A DNA stretch of 64,000 nucleotides, taken from the NCBI GenBank assembly GCA_910577325.1, contig CAJTMR010000018.1, forward strand, positions 17,457 to 81,456, given 5' to 3'. Positions 7,564 through 16,465 of the stretch are shown here, one piece after another. The notes under the pieces are model-generated. The model saw only the letters and a list, made by a program, of their open reading frames with translations, made no database searches and was not told where the DNA came from. Position 1 is the stretch's first letter; the number at the start of each line of letters is the position of its first letter. Made by a program: the position numbers and the translations under genes. This stretch comes from an uncultured Parabacteroides sp. (lineage in GTDB: Bacteria; Bacteroidota; Bacteroidia; Bacteroidales; Tannerellaceae).

Positions 7564-10410
7564 ATGAAGAAATTATTGTCACTGCCGCCTAATCTTGTCG
7601 GCAGTTTTCATGAGATAGCGGGTGTCGGTCCGGTAGATTGGTTTTGTACATCTGATCCTGTGGGGGGCCGTTTGGGATCGGGCGGAGGGACAACCTGGTT
7701 GCTTGAGGCTTGCCGCAAGGATGAAGATCCGGCCGGAATGTTGACGATCGGTGAATGGCTGGCGCGTGAAAAACGGATTTTATTGCATGCCGGAGGGCAG
7801 AGCCGGCGTTTGCCCGGGTACGCGCCTTCGGGTAAAATATTGACTCCCATCCCGGTGTTCAGGTGGGCAAGGGGACAGAAACTATCTCAAAATCTCCTTT
7901 CACTCCAACTGCCGCTGTATGAGGAGATCATGCGTAAAGCACCGGATTCGTTGCATACGCTGATCGCCAGCGGTGATGTTTACCTGCGCAACAGCGAGCC
8001 GTTGCAGGAGATTCCTGATGCCGATGTTGTTTGTTACGGTTTGTGGGCTGACCCTGCCCTTGCCACTCGCCACGGAGTATTCGTGTCGCACCGTAACTCT
8101 CCCGACCGGCTGGATTTCATGCTCCAGAAACCGACTCTCGATGAATTGGGACGATTGGCAGGTACGCATCTTTTCCTGATGGACATAGGAGTTTGGCTGC
8201 TCAGTGACCGGGCGGTTGAGTTGCTGATGAAGTATTCTCATGATCTGGGCGGGAAAAAGTTGAAGGAATATGATCTGTATTCCGAGTTCGGTCTTGCTCT
8301 CGGAGCTCATCCAGGTATTACCGACGAGGAGTTGAATGCGTTGACCGTTGCCATCCTGCCGTTACCGGGAGGTGAGTTTTATCATTATGGTACGAGTCGC
8401 GAACTGATTTCTTCGACGTTGTCGGTGCAGAACCTTGTACGTGACCAGCGGGCGATTATGCAACGCAAGGTCAAGCCGCATCCTGCCATGTTTGTTCAGA
8501 ACGCCGAAGTTTGTTGTCTGTTGACTTCCGGCAACTCTGAACTATGGATCGAAAACAGTTTTGTAGGTAAACGATGGATACTTGCCGATCGGCATGTGAT
8601 AACGGGGGTTCCTGTGAACGACTGGGAACTGCATATCCCTTCCGGTGTCTGTATCGATGTCGTGCCTTTCGGTGATGAAGGATGGGTGGCGCGTCCGTAC
8701 GGTTTCAATGATCCTTTCAAGGGAAATACGAATGAGGAGTCGACATTTTTCATGGGGCGTCCCGTTGTGGAATGGGCTGTGGAGCGAGGTGTCTGCTTGC
8801 CGGAGTGTGCCGACATACAAAATGCGGCCTTGTTTCCTGTCTGCCGGAGTATGGACGAGTTGGGTATTGTGCTGCGCTGGATGGTGTCTGAGCCTTGTCT
8901 GGATGAAGGACGCAAGGTGTGGGAAGCGGCTGAGAAGATGTCTGCAAACAGGCTTTCCGATTGTGCGAATCTTCGTCGTTTGTTTGCCCAGCGCGAAGTG
9001 TTCAGGAAGAAAAACTGGCCGATGCTTGCGGCCAATCATGATAAAAGCATTTTCTATCAGTTGGACTTGGCGGATGCCGCATCCGAATTTGTTACCGGAG
9101 GGATCACGTTGCCAGAGGCTTTGCCAGCGGATGTTTCGTTGATGAAGCGCGTGCATGACGCGATGTTTCGTGCCCGTGTCTTCCAGCTTTCGGGGGATGA
9201 CCGGGGTATGGTGGAACAGCAGCAGGCATTCTCTTTGTTACGTGAGAGCCTGATCGGAACGATTGCAGAGGAGAAGCAGTCACCCCGCTTGAACGTGTAT
9301 CGCGATCAGATCGTTTGGGGGCGCAGTCCCGTGCGCATCGACTTGGCTGGAGGCTGGACGGATACGCCTCCTTACTGCATGTATGCCGGAGGCAATGTCG
9401 TGAACGTGGCGATCGAATTGAATGGTCAACCTCCCTTGCAGGTCTACGTGAAACCGGCTCGCGAGTATCGTATCATTCTTCGTTCCATCGATATCGGGGC
9501 GATGGAGAGCATTTCCACTTGGGATGAATTACGTGACTTTAACAAGGTTGGATCTCCATTCTCTATCCCGAAGGCGGCGTTGGCCTTGGTCGGGTTTGCA
9601 CCCGAATTTTCAGCAGACCGTTATGTTTCGTTGGAAGAACAGTTGAAAGCATTCGGATGTGGCTTGGAAGTGACGTTGCTGGCTGCAATTCCCGCCGGTT
9701 CGGGTTTGGGAACCAGTTCGATCCTTGCCGCTACGGTATTGGGCACGTTGTCGGATTTTTGTGGGTTGGCGTGGGATAAGAGCGAGATAGGTAACCGGAC
9801 GCTGATTCTTGAGCAGTTGCTCACGACCGGAGGGGGCTGGCAAGACCAGTATGGAGGTGTCTTGCATGGATTGAAATTGTTGCAGACGGGTGAAGGATTC
9901 CGACAGAACCCGTCGGTACGCTGGTTACCGGAATATCTTTTTACCGAACCGGAATACCGCGCCTGTCATCTGCTTTACTATACGGGGATTACCCGTACGG
10001 CGAAGGATATCCTTGCAGAAATCGTACGCGGAATGTTTTTAAACAGCGGGACTCATCTTCGTCTGCTTTCTGAAATGAAAGTGCATGCTTTGGATATGTA
10101 CGAGGCGATCCTTCGGGGTGATTTCGTTTCTTATGGTCGATTGGTCGGCAAAAGTTGGGAACAAAACAAGGCTCTTGATGCGGGGACAAATCCTCCTGCT
10201 GTGGAACGGCTTATAACTTGCATCAAGGATTATGCGCTGGGTTATAAACTTCCCGGCGCCGGCGGAGGCGGTTACCTTTATATTATAGCCAAAGATCCGG
10301 AAGCCTCTTTGCAGATTCGTCGTCTTCTTACTGGTGGTCCGCAGAATGGCAATGCCCGCTTCGTTGAAATGAGTTTGTCGGATAAGGGGTTGCAGGTGAG
10401 CAGATCGTAA
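7564..10410 (+). CDS. fkp: Bifunctional L-fucokinase / L-fucose-1-phosphate guanylyltransferase
   Basis: 948 residues, the usual length of Bacteroides Fkp. The N-terminal half is the guanylyltransferase: nucleotide-binding loop LLHAGGQSRRLPGYAPSGKI (residues ~75-95). The C-terminal half is a GHMP kinase: GRSPVRIDLAGGWTDTPP from ~residue 585, ATP loop PAGSGLGTSS from ~709, and motif 3 LPGAGGGGY from ~895. Together they convert exogenous L-fucose to fucose-1-P and then GDP-fucose, which Bacteroidales attach to capsular polysaccharides and O-glycoproteins. Cytosolic. It sits next to a Mpi-type invertase, fitting a surface-glycan context. Intact, no frameshift. Confidence 0.96.
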   Translation: MKKLLSLPPNLVGSFHEIAGVGPVDWFCTSDPVGGRLGSGGGTTWLLEACRKDEDPAGMLTIGEWLAREKRILLHAGGQSRRLPGYAPSGKILTPIPVFRWARGQKLSQNLLSLQLPLYEEIMRKAPDSLHTLIASGDVYLRNSEPLQEIPDADVVCYGLWADPALATRHGVFVSHRNSPDRLDFMLQKPTLDELGRLAGTHLFLMDIGVWLLSDRAVELLMKYSHDLGGKKLKEYDLYSEFGLALGAHPGITDEELNALTVAILPLPGGEFYHYGTSRELISSTLSVQNLVRDQRAIMQRKVKPHPAMFVQNAEVCCLLTSGNSELWIENSFVGKRWILADRHVITGVPVNDWELHIPSGVCIDVVPFGDEGWVARPYGFNDPFKGNTNEESTFFMGRPVVEWAVERGVCLPECADIQNAALFPVCRSMDELGIVLRWMVSEPCLDEGRKVWEAAEKMSANRLSDCANLRRLFAQREVFRKKNWPMLAANHDKSIFYQLDLADAASEFVTGGITLPEALPADVSLMKRVHDAMFRARVFQLSGDDRGMVEQQQAFSLLRESLIGTIAEEKQSPRLNVYRDQIVWGRSPVRIDLAGGWTDTPPYCMYAGGNVVNVAIELNGQPPLQVYVKPAREYRIILRSIDIGAMESISTWDELRDFNKVGSPFSIPKAALALVGFAPEFSADRYVSLEEQLKAFGCGLEVTLLAAIPAGSGLGTSSILAATVLGTLSDFCGLAWDKSEIGNRTLILEQLLTTGGGWQDQYGGVLHGLKLLQTGEGFRQNPSVRWLPEYLFTEPEYRACHLLYYTGITRTAKDILAEIVRGMFLNSGTHLRLLSEMKVHALDMYEAILRGDFVSYGRLVGKSWEQNKALDAGTNPPAVERLITCIKDYALGYKLPGAGGGGYLYIIAKDPEASLQIRRLLTGGPQNGNARFVEMSLSDKGLQVSRS

Positions 10411-10486
10411 ATTTATATGTGCTTATGAGAACCCTTGGATCAATTCAAAAAGATGGTTATTAGTGTATTAATGAAATCTCTTTACA

Positions 10487-10725
10487 ATGAGATCTATTAG
10501 AAGTCTGATATATGCCTTTTTATTTACAGTCGCTGTTCAGGTGGCAACTGCGCAGATAAAGATTCTTTACGGACCTTATCTGCAGAATGTGAAAGAGAAC
10601 GAAGCGACCATTGCCTGAGAGGCGGATGAACCTTCCATCGGTTGGGTGGAATTGGCTCCGGATGACGGAACGCATTATTATGGAGAGGAAAGGACTAAAT
10701 ATTTCGATACGACTAACGGGGTTAA
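10487..10725 (+). pseudogene. Truncated copy of the periplasmic phosphoesterase gene
   Basis: This matches the first ~80 codons of the intact phosphoesterase at 16466: signal peptide MRSIRSLIYAFLFTVAVQVA, then ILYGPYLQNVKENEATI and GTHYYGEERTKYFDTTNGVK. Codon 44, TGG in the intact copy, is TGA here (10616-10618). The copy stops exactly at the MITE at 10726 and nothing resembling its remainder follows. Similarity extends 5' over GATGGTTATTAG (10452-10463), the last codons of susD in the intact operon, so a whole susD-phosphoesterase junction was duplicated and has since decayed. Confidence 0.88.
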
Positions 10726-10896
10726 GAGCCTGTTTAAATTTTGTTCAACATTCTTTTGAGAGTTTTTTTTGAGTATGTTTTTCTGTTTTTATAAGGAGCA
10801 TAGCGGGCTATGTGACGAATAAAAACAGGAAAACAGACCGGAAAGAAACTCAAAAGAAGTTGAAAAAAACTTTTTGAACAAAATTTAAACAGGCTC
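10726..10896. mobile_element. 171-bp palindromic MITE, copy 1
   Basis: Terminal inverted repeats of at least 23 bp begin GAGCCTGTTTAAATTTTG and the whole element is close to a single long hairpin (centre CATAGCGGGCTATG). It codes for nothing. A second copy of exactly 171 bp lies at 31193-31363 in the opposite orientation and differs at only a few positions, so transposition was recent. It interrupts the phosphoesterase pseudogene. Target duplication is unclear: TTAA on one side, TTAC on the other. Confidence 0.88.
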
Positions 10897-11039
10897 TTAC
10901 TATCTCCGAATGATGCCTTTCATTCATATCTCTTTCAATCAGCTTATATCCGTTGCTTGGATTATTTTAAGAAAAGTCTCTCGATTGAAAAATGCCATTC
11001 ACAAGCGTGACGTGACGGAACGTGTTAAATTATCCACCG

Positions 11040-11100
11040 TAAAGCTATGCTTTAGGTGTCCTAACCCATAAGGTTAGCTCTTGTAAAGCTATGGGTTGGG
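11040..11100. repeat. Palindromic repeat, locus 2 (TAAAGCTATG units)
   Basis: Contains TAAAGCTATGCTTTAGG (11040-11056), CCTAACCCATA (11060-11070) and TAAAGCTATGGGTTGGG (11084-11100). The same units occur at 3171-3207 in a different order and orientation, so this is a small dispersed palindromic family rather than chance. Confidence 0.6.
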
Positions 11101-11171
11101 ATTCGGGTAGAAATTTAGCTGTGCGTGGGGTATTTATGAATGACATTCATTGGCATTTAAAAAAAATGATT

Positions 11172-11179
11172 TATATTTG
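11172..11179 (+). promoter_or_regulatory. -7 box upstream of the susC leader
   Basis: TATATTTG, perfect -7 box, about 30 bp before the ATG at 11210 and ~460 bp before susC. No other strong box is seen closer to susC, so this may drive the susCD operon through a long leader. Confidence 0.55.
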
Positions 11180-11209
11180 TCGAAAAGTAATTTAATATAA
11201 AAAGCAAAA

Positions 11210-11410
11210 ATGAAATTCGATCATACGTTTTGGCAAAATATGCGGGACGTTGCGGCTATGGCATGGGGAGATGGCGAGGTGTGGAATTTCTGTTTGTTGA
11301 AAGGGTTGCGATCCTATAATATTGTTAACCTGGTATCCTCCTTGCCTTACAAGGAGGATATTCTTTGGTATACCAAAGAATATCGAATCTTTATTTATCG
11401 TTTCTGCTGA
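11210..11410 (+). CDS. Small ORF in the susC leader
   Basis: 66 codons, ATG well placed behind the -7 box at 11172 with an A-rich leader. The start MKFDHTFWQNMRDVAAMAWG looks protein-like, but the second half is encoded by two perfect inverted repeats (11334-11384), which is unusual for a conserved protein. No domain recognised, no signal peptide. It could be a leader peptide coupled to an RNA switch upstream of susC, or the 5' remnant of a gene truncated by an insertion or deletion event. Not assigned a function. Confidence 0.4.
   Translation: MKFDHTFWQNMRDVAAMAWGDGEVWNFCLLKGLRSYNIVNLVSSLPYKEDILWYTKEYRIFIYRFC
11334..11384. repeat. Two overlapping perfect inverted repeats
   Basis: First: TATCCTCCTTG (11334-11344) and CAAGGAGGATA (11350-11360), an 11-bp stem with 5-nt loop. 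Second: a perfect 28-bp palindrome, arms GATATTCTTTGGTA (11357-11370) and TACCAAAGAATATC (11371-11384). They share GATA at 11357-11360, so in RNA the two hairpins compete. No T-tract follows. Confidence 0.75.
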
Positions 11411-11638
11411 TTTTCTGAAAGCAGGATTAATCAAGCATATATATAATGTAGGCATTGGACTGTTTCAGATGGCTCAATGCGGACTTCTTTGTGTAATTTT
11501 AAAAACAAATGCTTATGGAGAATTGAAATGTCCTATCAGGAACGTTGCCGCCCGATAGGGTCGGTGCGTTGTAGCCGGGTGCATCGTGCCCCGTAAGGAG
11601 TTAACTGATTTTATAGTACTAATAAAAAATTGCATGGT
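11411..11638 (+). other. Probable 5' leader of susC
   Basis: No gene. Around 11532-11559 CCTATC pairs with GATAGG, within an unusually GC-rich patch (11541-11595) in an otherwise AT-rich leader. A 22-codon ORF runs from ATG 11528 to a TAA just after CCCCG at 11592; it is Arg/Cys-rich. No known riboswitch consensus was recognised. Confidence 0.4.
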
Positions 11639-14600
11639 ATGAATAGAAAGATACCTGTTGCGACGTTATCTGCATTTTTGGTCGCAACATCGCCGGTGAT
11701 GGCAATAAATGAATTGAGTGGCAATGCTGAAACGGAGCATGTGTCTTTGGCAAGTGTTCAACAGGCCAGGAAGACAATTAGAGGTACGGTTGTCGATAAT
11801 ACCGGCCTTCCTGTTATAGGAGCAAATGTCATTGTGAAAGGGAGTGCCGGTGTTGGTACGGTTACAAATGTTGACGGTGATTTTATATTGGAAGGGATTG
11901 AAGACGGTGCGACATTGATGATCTCCTATATCGGTTATGTAGACCAGGAGATTGCCGTAGCGAAAGGAAAAAGCGATTATAAAATTACGATCCACGAAGA
12001 TACACAAAATCTGGATGAAGTAGTTGTTGTCGGTTATGGAACACAAACCAAAGTAAATCTGACAGGTGCGGTGAGCACGATCAGTAAAGACGAATTGATC
12101 AACCGGCCGGTGACGAATATCTCCTCTGCTCTCCAGGGATTGACGCCGGGGGTTACGATTACTTCCGGGTCAGGCAGTCCGGGACGTGACGGGTCGACTA
12201 TCCGTGTGCGTGGTGTCGGAACATTGAACAATGCCAACCCGTATATATTGGTGGATGGGATCGAAACCGGGACATTCGATTCTATCGACCCTAACGATAT
12301 CGAGTCCATATCTGTTTTGAAGGATGCGGCATCTGCCGCCATTTATGGATCAAAAGCAGCCAATGGCGTGATCTTGGTTACGACCAAGCGAGGTAAATCG
12401 GGAAAAGCGATGGTCTCTTATAACGGAAATGTCAGCCTTTCCAATGTATCGACTCTGATTGAAAGATTGGATTCTTACGACTATGCCCGTCTATATAATG
12501 ATTTGTTAAGCCAAACAGGTGCTTCGCCTCGTTTTACGGATGAAGACATCCGCTTGTTTAAAGACGGTTCCGACCCGTACGGGCATCCTAATACCAAGTG
12601 GTTGGACTACATATTCCGTACGGGATTCATGCATAAGCACAATCTGAATGTGAGTGGAGGTTCCGAAGATGTAAAGTATATGGCTTCCGCCGGATTTTTG
12701 GGGCAAGAAGGAACGATGAAAAATTCTGACCGCCAGCAGTTCAATATTCGTACGAACTTGGACATCAAATTGTCGGATAAGTTTACTATGCGTACCAACA
12801 TGGCATTTATCCATAATCAATATTCCAATCCGAATGCTTCGTATGGAGGCGGTTCCGGCCAGTTGATACGCCAGGCAGCCCGTATGGCTCCATGGATTCC
12901 TTATAAGAAAGAAGATGGTTCTTATGGTTCTATCTCGGATGGAAACCCGGTAGCATGGTTGGATATTGACAGCAAAGTGAATTACCTGCAACAGAATTTT
13001 TCCGGTGTATTGGCGTTTGATTATCATCTTTTGGATGGGTTGACCTTTACGTTGCAAGGGGCTTATGTGACCGATGTCAAGGAAACGAAAGATTATCGTA
13101 AGGAATGCTGGTATGACGAGGTGAATTATCACGGACCGGATCAATTGACGGAAACGGTCAACAGATGGAGCCGGTATACGTTGGATGCGTTGGTGAACTA
13201 TGATAAGGTATTTGGCCGGGACCATCACTTCAAGGCAATGGCCGGCTATAAGATCGAAAAATATGACAATAGGGAATTGAAAGCTTTCAGAAAGAATTTC
13301 CCGAATAGCGATGTTACCGATTTGAATGGCGGTGATTCGGCTACGCAGACGAATAGCGGTTATTCCCGTGAATTGGCGTTGTTGTCTTATTTCGGACGTC
13401 TCAACTATGACTACCGGGGCAAATATCTGTTGGAAGCTAATTTCCGTGCAGATGCCTCTTCCCGTTTTGCCGATGGTTTTCGTTGGGGGTATTTCCCTTC
13501 ATTCTCTGGTGGTTGGCGTATCTCGGAGGAAGATTTCATGGAAAACACAAAAGGATGGTTGCAGTCTTTGAAGCTCAGAGGGTCTTGGGGATTGCTCGGA
13601 AATCAGGATGCTGTGGAGGGCGAGTATTATCCGTATTTGCCGACTTTATATATCGGAAAGAATTTCCCGTTTGGCGGCACGGTTCATCAGGGCATTACGG
13701 TTGTAAGCCATAAAGTGACAACTATTTCTTGGGAAAAGTCCATGAACTGGGGGATCGGTTTTGACATGAATTTCTTGGACGATTTCATGTTGAGCCTTGA
13801 ATATTATAATCGTAAGACTACCGATATTATTATGGATATCCCTGTCTCCGATACGTTTGGCATATCCGGAACCTATCAGGACAACAAAGGGGCGTTGCGC
13901 AATAGCGGTATTGAAGCCGGTTTTGCTTGGAACCATTCCTTCAATAAGGACTGGAGAATGGGCGTCAATGCGAATTTCTCCTATAACAAAAACAAGTTGC
14001 TCGACTTGGCCGGTGTGAACGAAATTATAGATGGTTATATGATTAACCGGATCGGTTCGCCCTACGAATCGTTTTATGTGTATGACGTGGGCGGGTTGTT
14101 CCAGAGTGATGAGGAAGCTGCCGCGTATGAAAAGCAATACGGCAATCCTTGGTCGCTTCCTTTCAAGGGTGGTGATTTCCGGATCAAAGATGCTGACGGA
14201 GATGGCAAACTGACCGATAAGGACCGTGTTGTGAAAGGTTCTCAGCAGCCCAAGACGACTTTCGGGTTGACGTTGAGTGCGGGATGGAAAAATTTCGATT
14301 TGTCTGTGTTCATACAAGGTGTGACAGGTACAAACCGTTATTTCACAAAAGAAGCGGCGGGTTTGTTTGTCGGTGATACCTCTCATCCGAATACGTGCTG
14401 GCTTGATGCTTGGACTCCTGAAAACAAAAACGCTGATTGGCCACGTATGTTTTTGGAAGAAAGTTCGATCAGTGCTCCTGACCGTGTACGCTCTTCTTTC
14501 TGGTGCATGAACACGGATTATTTGCGTATCAAGAACATCAATTTCGGCTATACGTTGCCGAAATCCGTTACGAATAAATTGGGTATCGCCAATGTACGTC

Positions 14601-14734
14601 TTTATTATACAGGAGAAAACCTGCTTACTTTTGACAGCCTTCCGTTCAATGTGGATCCGGAATCCGGTTCCGGCGATATGGACGGTTATCCGACAAGCAG
14701 AAGTCATTCGTTTGGTATTAATGTCACATTTTAA
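11639..14734 (+). CDS. SusC/RagA-family TonB-dependent transporter
   Basis: 1031 residues from ATG 11639 (the in-frame TTG nine bases upstream is less likely). Signal peptide about residues 1-25 (ending ATSPVMA). Then a carboxypeptidase-regulatory-like domain (TIRGTVVDNTGLPVIGANVI, ~45-115), the TonB/SusC signature LDEVVVVGYGTQ, the plug domain with VRGVGTLNNANPYILVDGIE, and a ~750-residue 22-strand barrel ending HSFGINVTF. It forms the outer-membrane pore that imports a ligand captured by the SusD lipoprotein immediately downstream (13-bp gap), with a secreted phosphoesterase third in the operon. The ligand is unknown; the enzyme suggests a phosphorylated or phosphodiester substrate. Confidence 0.95.
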   Translation: MNRKIPVATLSAFLVATSPVMAINELSGNAETEHVSLASVQQARKTIRGTVVDNTGLPVIGANVIVKGSAGVGTVTNVDGDFILEGIEDGATLMISYIGYVDQEIAVAKGKSDYKITIHEDTQNLDEVVVVGYGTQTKVNLTGAVSTISKDELINRPVTNISSALQGLTPGVTITSGSGSPGRDGSTIRVRGVGTLNNANPYILVDGIETGTFDSIDPNDIESISVLKDAASAAIYGSKAANGVILVTTKRGKSGKAMVSYNGNVSLSNVSTLIERLDSYDYARLYNDLLSQTGASPRFTDEDIRLFKDGSDPYGHPNTKWLDYIFRTGFMHKHNLNVSGGSEDVKYMASAGFLGQEGTMKNSDRQQFNIRTNLDIKLSDKFTMRTNMAFIHNQYSNPNASYGGGSGQLIRQAARMAPWIPYKKEDGSYGSISDGNPVAWLDIDSKVNYLQQNFSGVLAFDYHLLDGLTFTLQGAYVTDVKETKDYRKECWYDEVNYHGPDQLTETVNRWSRYTLDALVNYDKVFGRDHHFKAMAGYKIEKYDNRELKAFRKNFPNSDVTDLNGGDSATQTNSGYSRELALLSYFGRLNYDYRGKYLLEANFRADASSRFADGFRWGYFPSFSGGWRISEEDFMENTKGWLQSLKLRGSWGLLGNQDAVEGEYYPYLPTLYIGKNFPFGGTVHQGITVVSHKVTTISWEKSMNWGIGFDMNFLDDFMLSLEYYNRKTTDIIMDIPVSDTFGISGTYQDNKGALRNSGIEAGFAWNHSFNKDWRMGVNANFSYNKNKLLDLAGVNEIIDGYMINRIGSPYESFYVYDVGGLFQSDEEAAAYEKQYGNPWSLPFKGGDFRIKDADGDGKLTDKDRVVKGSQQPKTTFGLTLSAGWKNFDLSVFIQGVTGTNRYFTKEAAGLFVGDTSHPNTCWLDAWTPENKNADWPRMFLEESSISAPDRVRSSFWCMNTDYLRIKNINFGYTLPKSVTNKLGIANVRLYYTGENLLTFDSLPFNVDPESGSGDMDGYPTSRSHSFGINVTF

Positions 14735-14747
14735 AAGGAATTGAATT

Positions 14748-16442
14748 ATGAAACTAAAAAAAATAGTAAGTCTTGCTGCTTTTTTAGCGACTGCGAGCGT
14801 TTTCGCTTCTTGTGATGATTTCTTTGATTTAAGCCCGAAAGATCAGTTGACGAGCAACATATTTTGGAAAACGGTCGATGATGTCGATGCCGCCGTGACG
14901 GCTTCTTACAACTGGTGGGTCAATAACTTTGTCGGATCGAAGTTTATTTTTTATGAGGATACTTATTCGGACATAGGTTTCAACTATACGAATACATCCA
15001 AGATACGAGATATGGGACGTGGAGCCGTTTCACCGTCCTCTGCCCCGAATTATTGGAGGCAGTATGAGACGATACGCCGTTGTAATTTTGTAATTGAAAA
15101 TATTGATTTGGTTCCAGCTTCGGCCATGACGGAAACTCAGAAGAATGATTTTTTGGCACAAGTACGGGCGATCCGTGGATATAGCCATGCTTATTTGGCG
15201 ACTTGGTATGGAGATGCCGTGATCATGGATTTTGTCCCGGCAACGGCAGATGATGCCAAACTTCCGCGTGAACCGGAAGCGAAAGTGAAAGAGCATGTCA
15301 TGAACGACTTGAACTGGAGTGCTGACCATATTGCGGAGAAACCGGCTGAAAAGGGGCGTATTGCCAAAGGTACGGTTCTCTCCATGATCGCCCGTTTCAA
15401 TTTGTTGTGGGGCAATTATTCGGAGGCGCTGGATGCAGCTAATAAAGTAATTGCTCTGGACCAGTATGAGCTGGATCCTGATTTCTTGAATATGTTCTCT
15501 ATGGTCGGTCAGGGGTCGAAGGAAATTATTTGTACTTACGAACATGTTCAGACTACTTATGCTTTTACCGATGTGATTCGTCTTTACAACAATGCTGACG
15601 GCGGTTGGGCTTCGGCTGTACCTACTCAGAAATTGGTCGACATGTTTGAAATGGCAGATGGCAAGTTGATTGATGAGCCGGGTTCCGGCTATGATCCGGT
15701 CCATCCGTTCTACAATCGTGATCCGAGATTGAAAAATACGGTTATCTATTCCGGATTGGACTGGGTGGGACGTAATAATATACCGCGCATTTTCAATACA
15801 CTTGACAAGACGTTGACGAACGGTTCTTCTAATAAGGACTATTATACGGCGGCAGATAATGCGTCTCATACCGGCATGTTATGGGCGAAGTATTTGTATC
15901 CTAACCAAGGGCAATATTCTACTTCCATGGGTGATGACGCTTTGTGTCCGATCATATTCCGGTATGCGGAAATACTGTTGACGAAAGCCGAATGCTTGGT
16001 CGAACTGAACCAGGATTTACAGGAAGCGATGAACATCATCGACCGGTTACGTTTGCGCGGAGGCCATATTGCTGTAGACCGCTCTAAATATGATACACAA
16101 GCCAAAGTGCGTGAACTGGTAAGAAGGGAACGCACGATAGAACTGGCTGGTGAAGGTTTTCGTTTTGAAGATATCGTTCGTTGGGATGAGTATGACAAGA
16201 ACGGAGCCAAAACCGGAAGGAAAGTGGCAGAATCCGTTATGCCGGGCGACTTGTACCGTTTGTGTGGTACGGTTGATTATGCCGAGCCGGATCCTGACCG
16301 CCGTGCCGTGGTAGATGTGAATGCTTCGCGTGAAGACCGTCTTGTCGAAGTACGTTATTTTGACAAGAAACAATTCCATTTGCCTATTCTGCAAGCAGAA
16401 ATGGATGCCAATCCTCAATTGGTCCAGAATGATGGTTATTAG
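14748..16442 (+). CDS. SusD/RagB-family surface glycan-binding lipoprotein
   Basis: 564 residues. Lipoprotein signal ending SVFASC with lipidated C22, followed by acidic DDFFD that favours outer-surface export. The SusD N-terminal segment DLSPKDQLTSNIFWKTVDDV and the C-terminal RagB/SusD part (YAEILLTKAECLVELNQDLQ, IDRLRLRGG, RRERTIELAGEGFRFEDIVR) are clear, with TPR-like helices between. It caps the SusC pore and binds the ligand. Only 13 bp separate it from susC, and 23 bp from the phosphoesterase. The end of this gene is also the 5' limit of the decayed duplicate at 10.45 kb. Confidence 0.95.
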   Translation: MKLKKIVSLAAFLATASVFASCDDFFDLSPKDQLTSNIFWKTVDDVDAAVTASYNWWVNNFVGSKFIFYEDTYSDIGFNYTNTSKIRDMGRGAVSPSSAPNYWRQYETIRRCNFVIENIDLVPASAMTETQKNDFLAQVRAIRGYSHAYLATWYGDAVIMDFVPATADDAKLPREPEAKVKEHVMNDLNWSADHIAEKPAEKGRIAKGTVLSMIARFNLLWGNYSEALDAANKVIALDQYELDPDFLNMFSMVGQGSKEIICTYEHVQTTYAFTDVIRLYNNADGGWASAVPTQKLVDMFEMADGKLIDEPGSGYDPVHPFYNRDPRLKNTVIYSGLDWVGRNNIPRIFNTLDKTLTNGSSNKDYYTAADNASHTGMLWAKYLYPNQGQYSTSMGDDALCPIIFRYAEILLTKAECLVELNQDLQEAMNIIDRLRLRGGHIAVDRSKYDTQAKVRELVRRERTIELAGEGFRFEDIVRWDEYDKNGAKTGRKVAESVMPGDLYRLCGTVDYAEPDPDRRAVVDVNASREDRLVEVRYFDKKQFHLPILQAEMDANPQLVQNDGY

Positions 16443-16465
16443 TAGATTAATTAAATTTGTTTACA

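Noticed and set aside
10897..11039. Remainder of the interrupted phosphoesterase copy beyond the MITE
   Set aside because: Sequence after 10896 does not resemble codons downstream of position 16704 in the intact gene, so the rest is deleted rather than displaced.
13646..14707. 353-codon minus-strand ORF opposite susC
   Set aside because: Long only because susC codon usage lacks antisense stops; no domain character.
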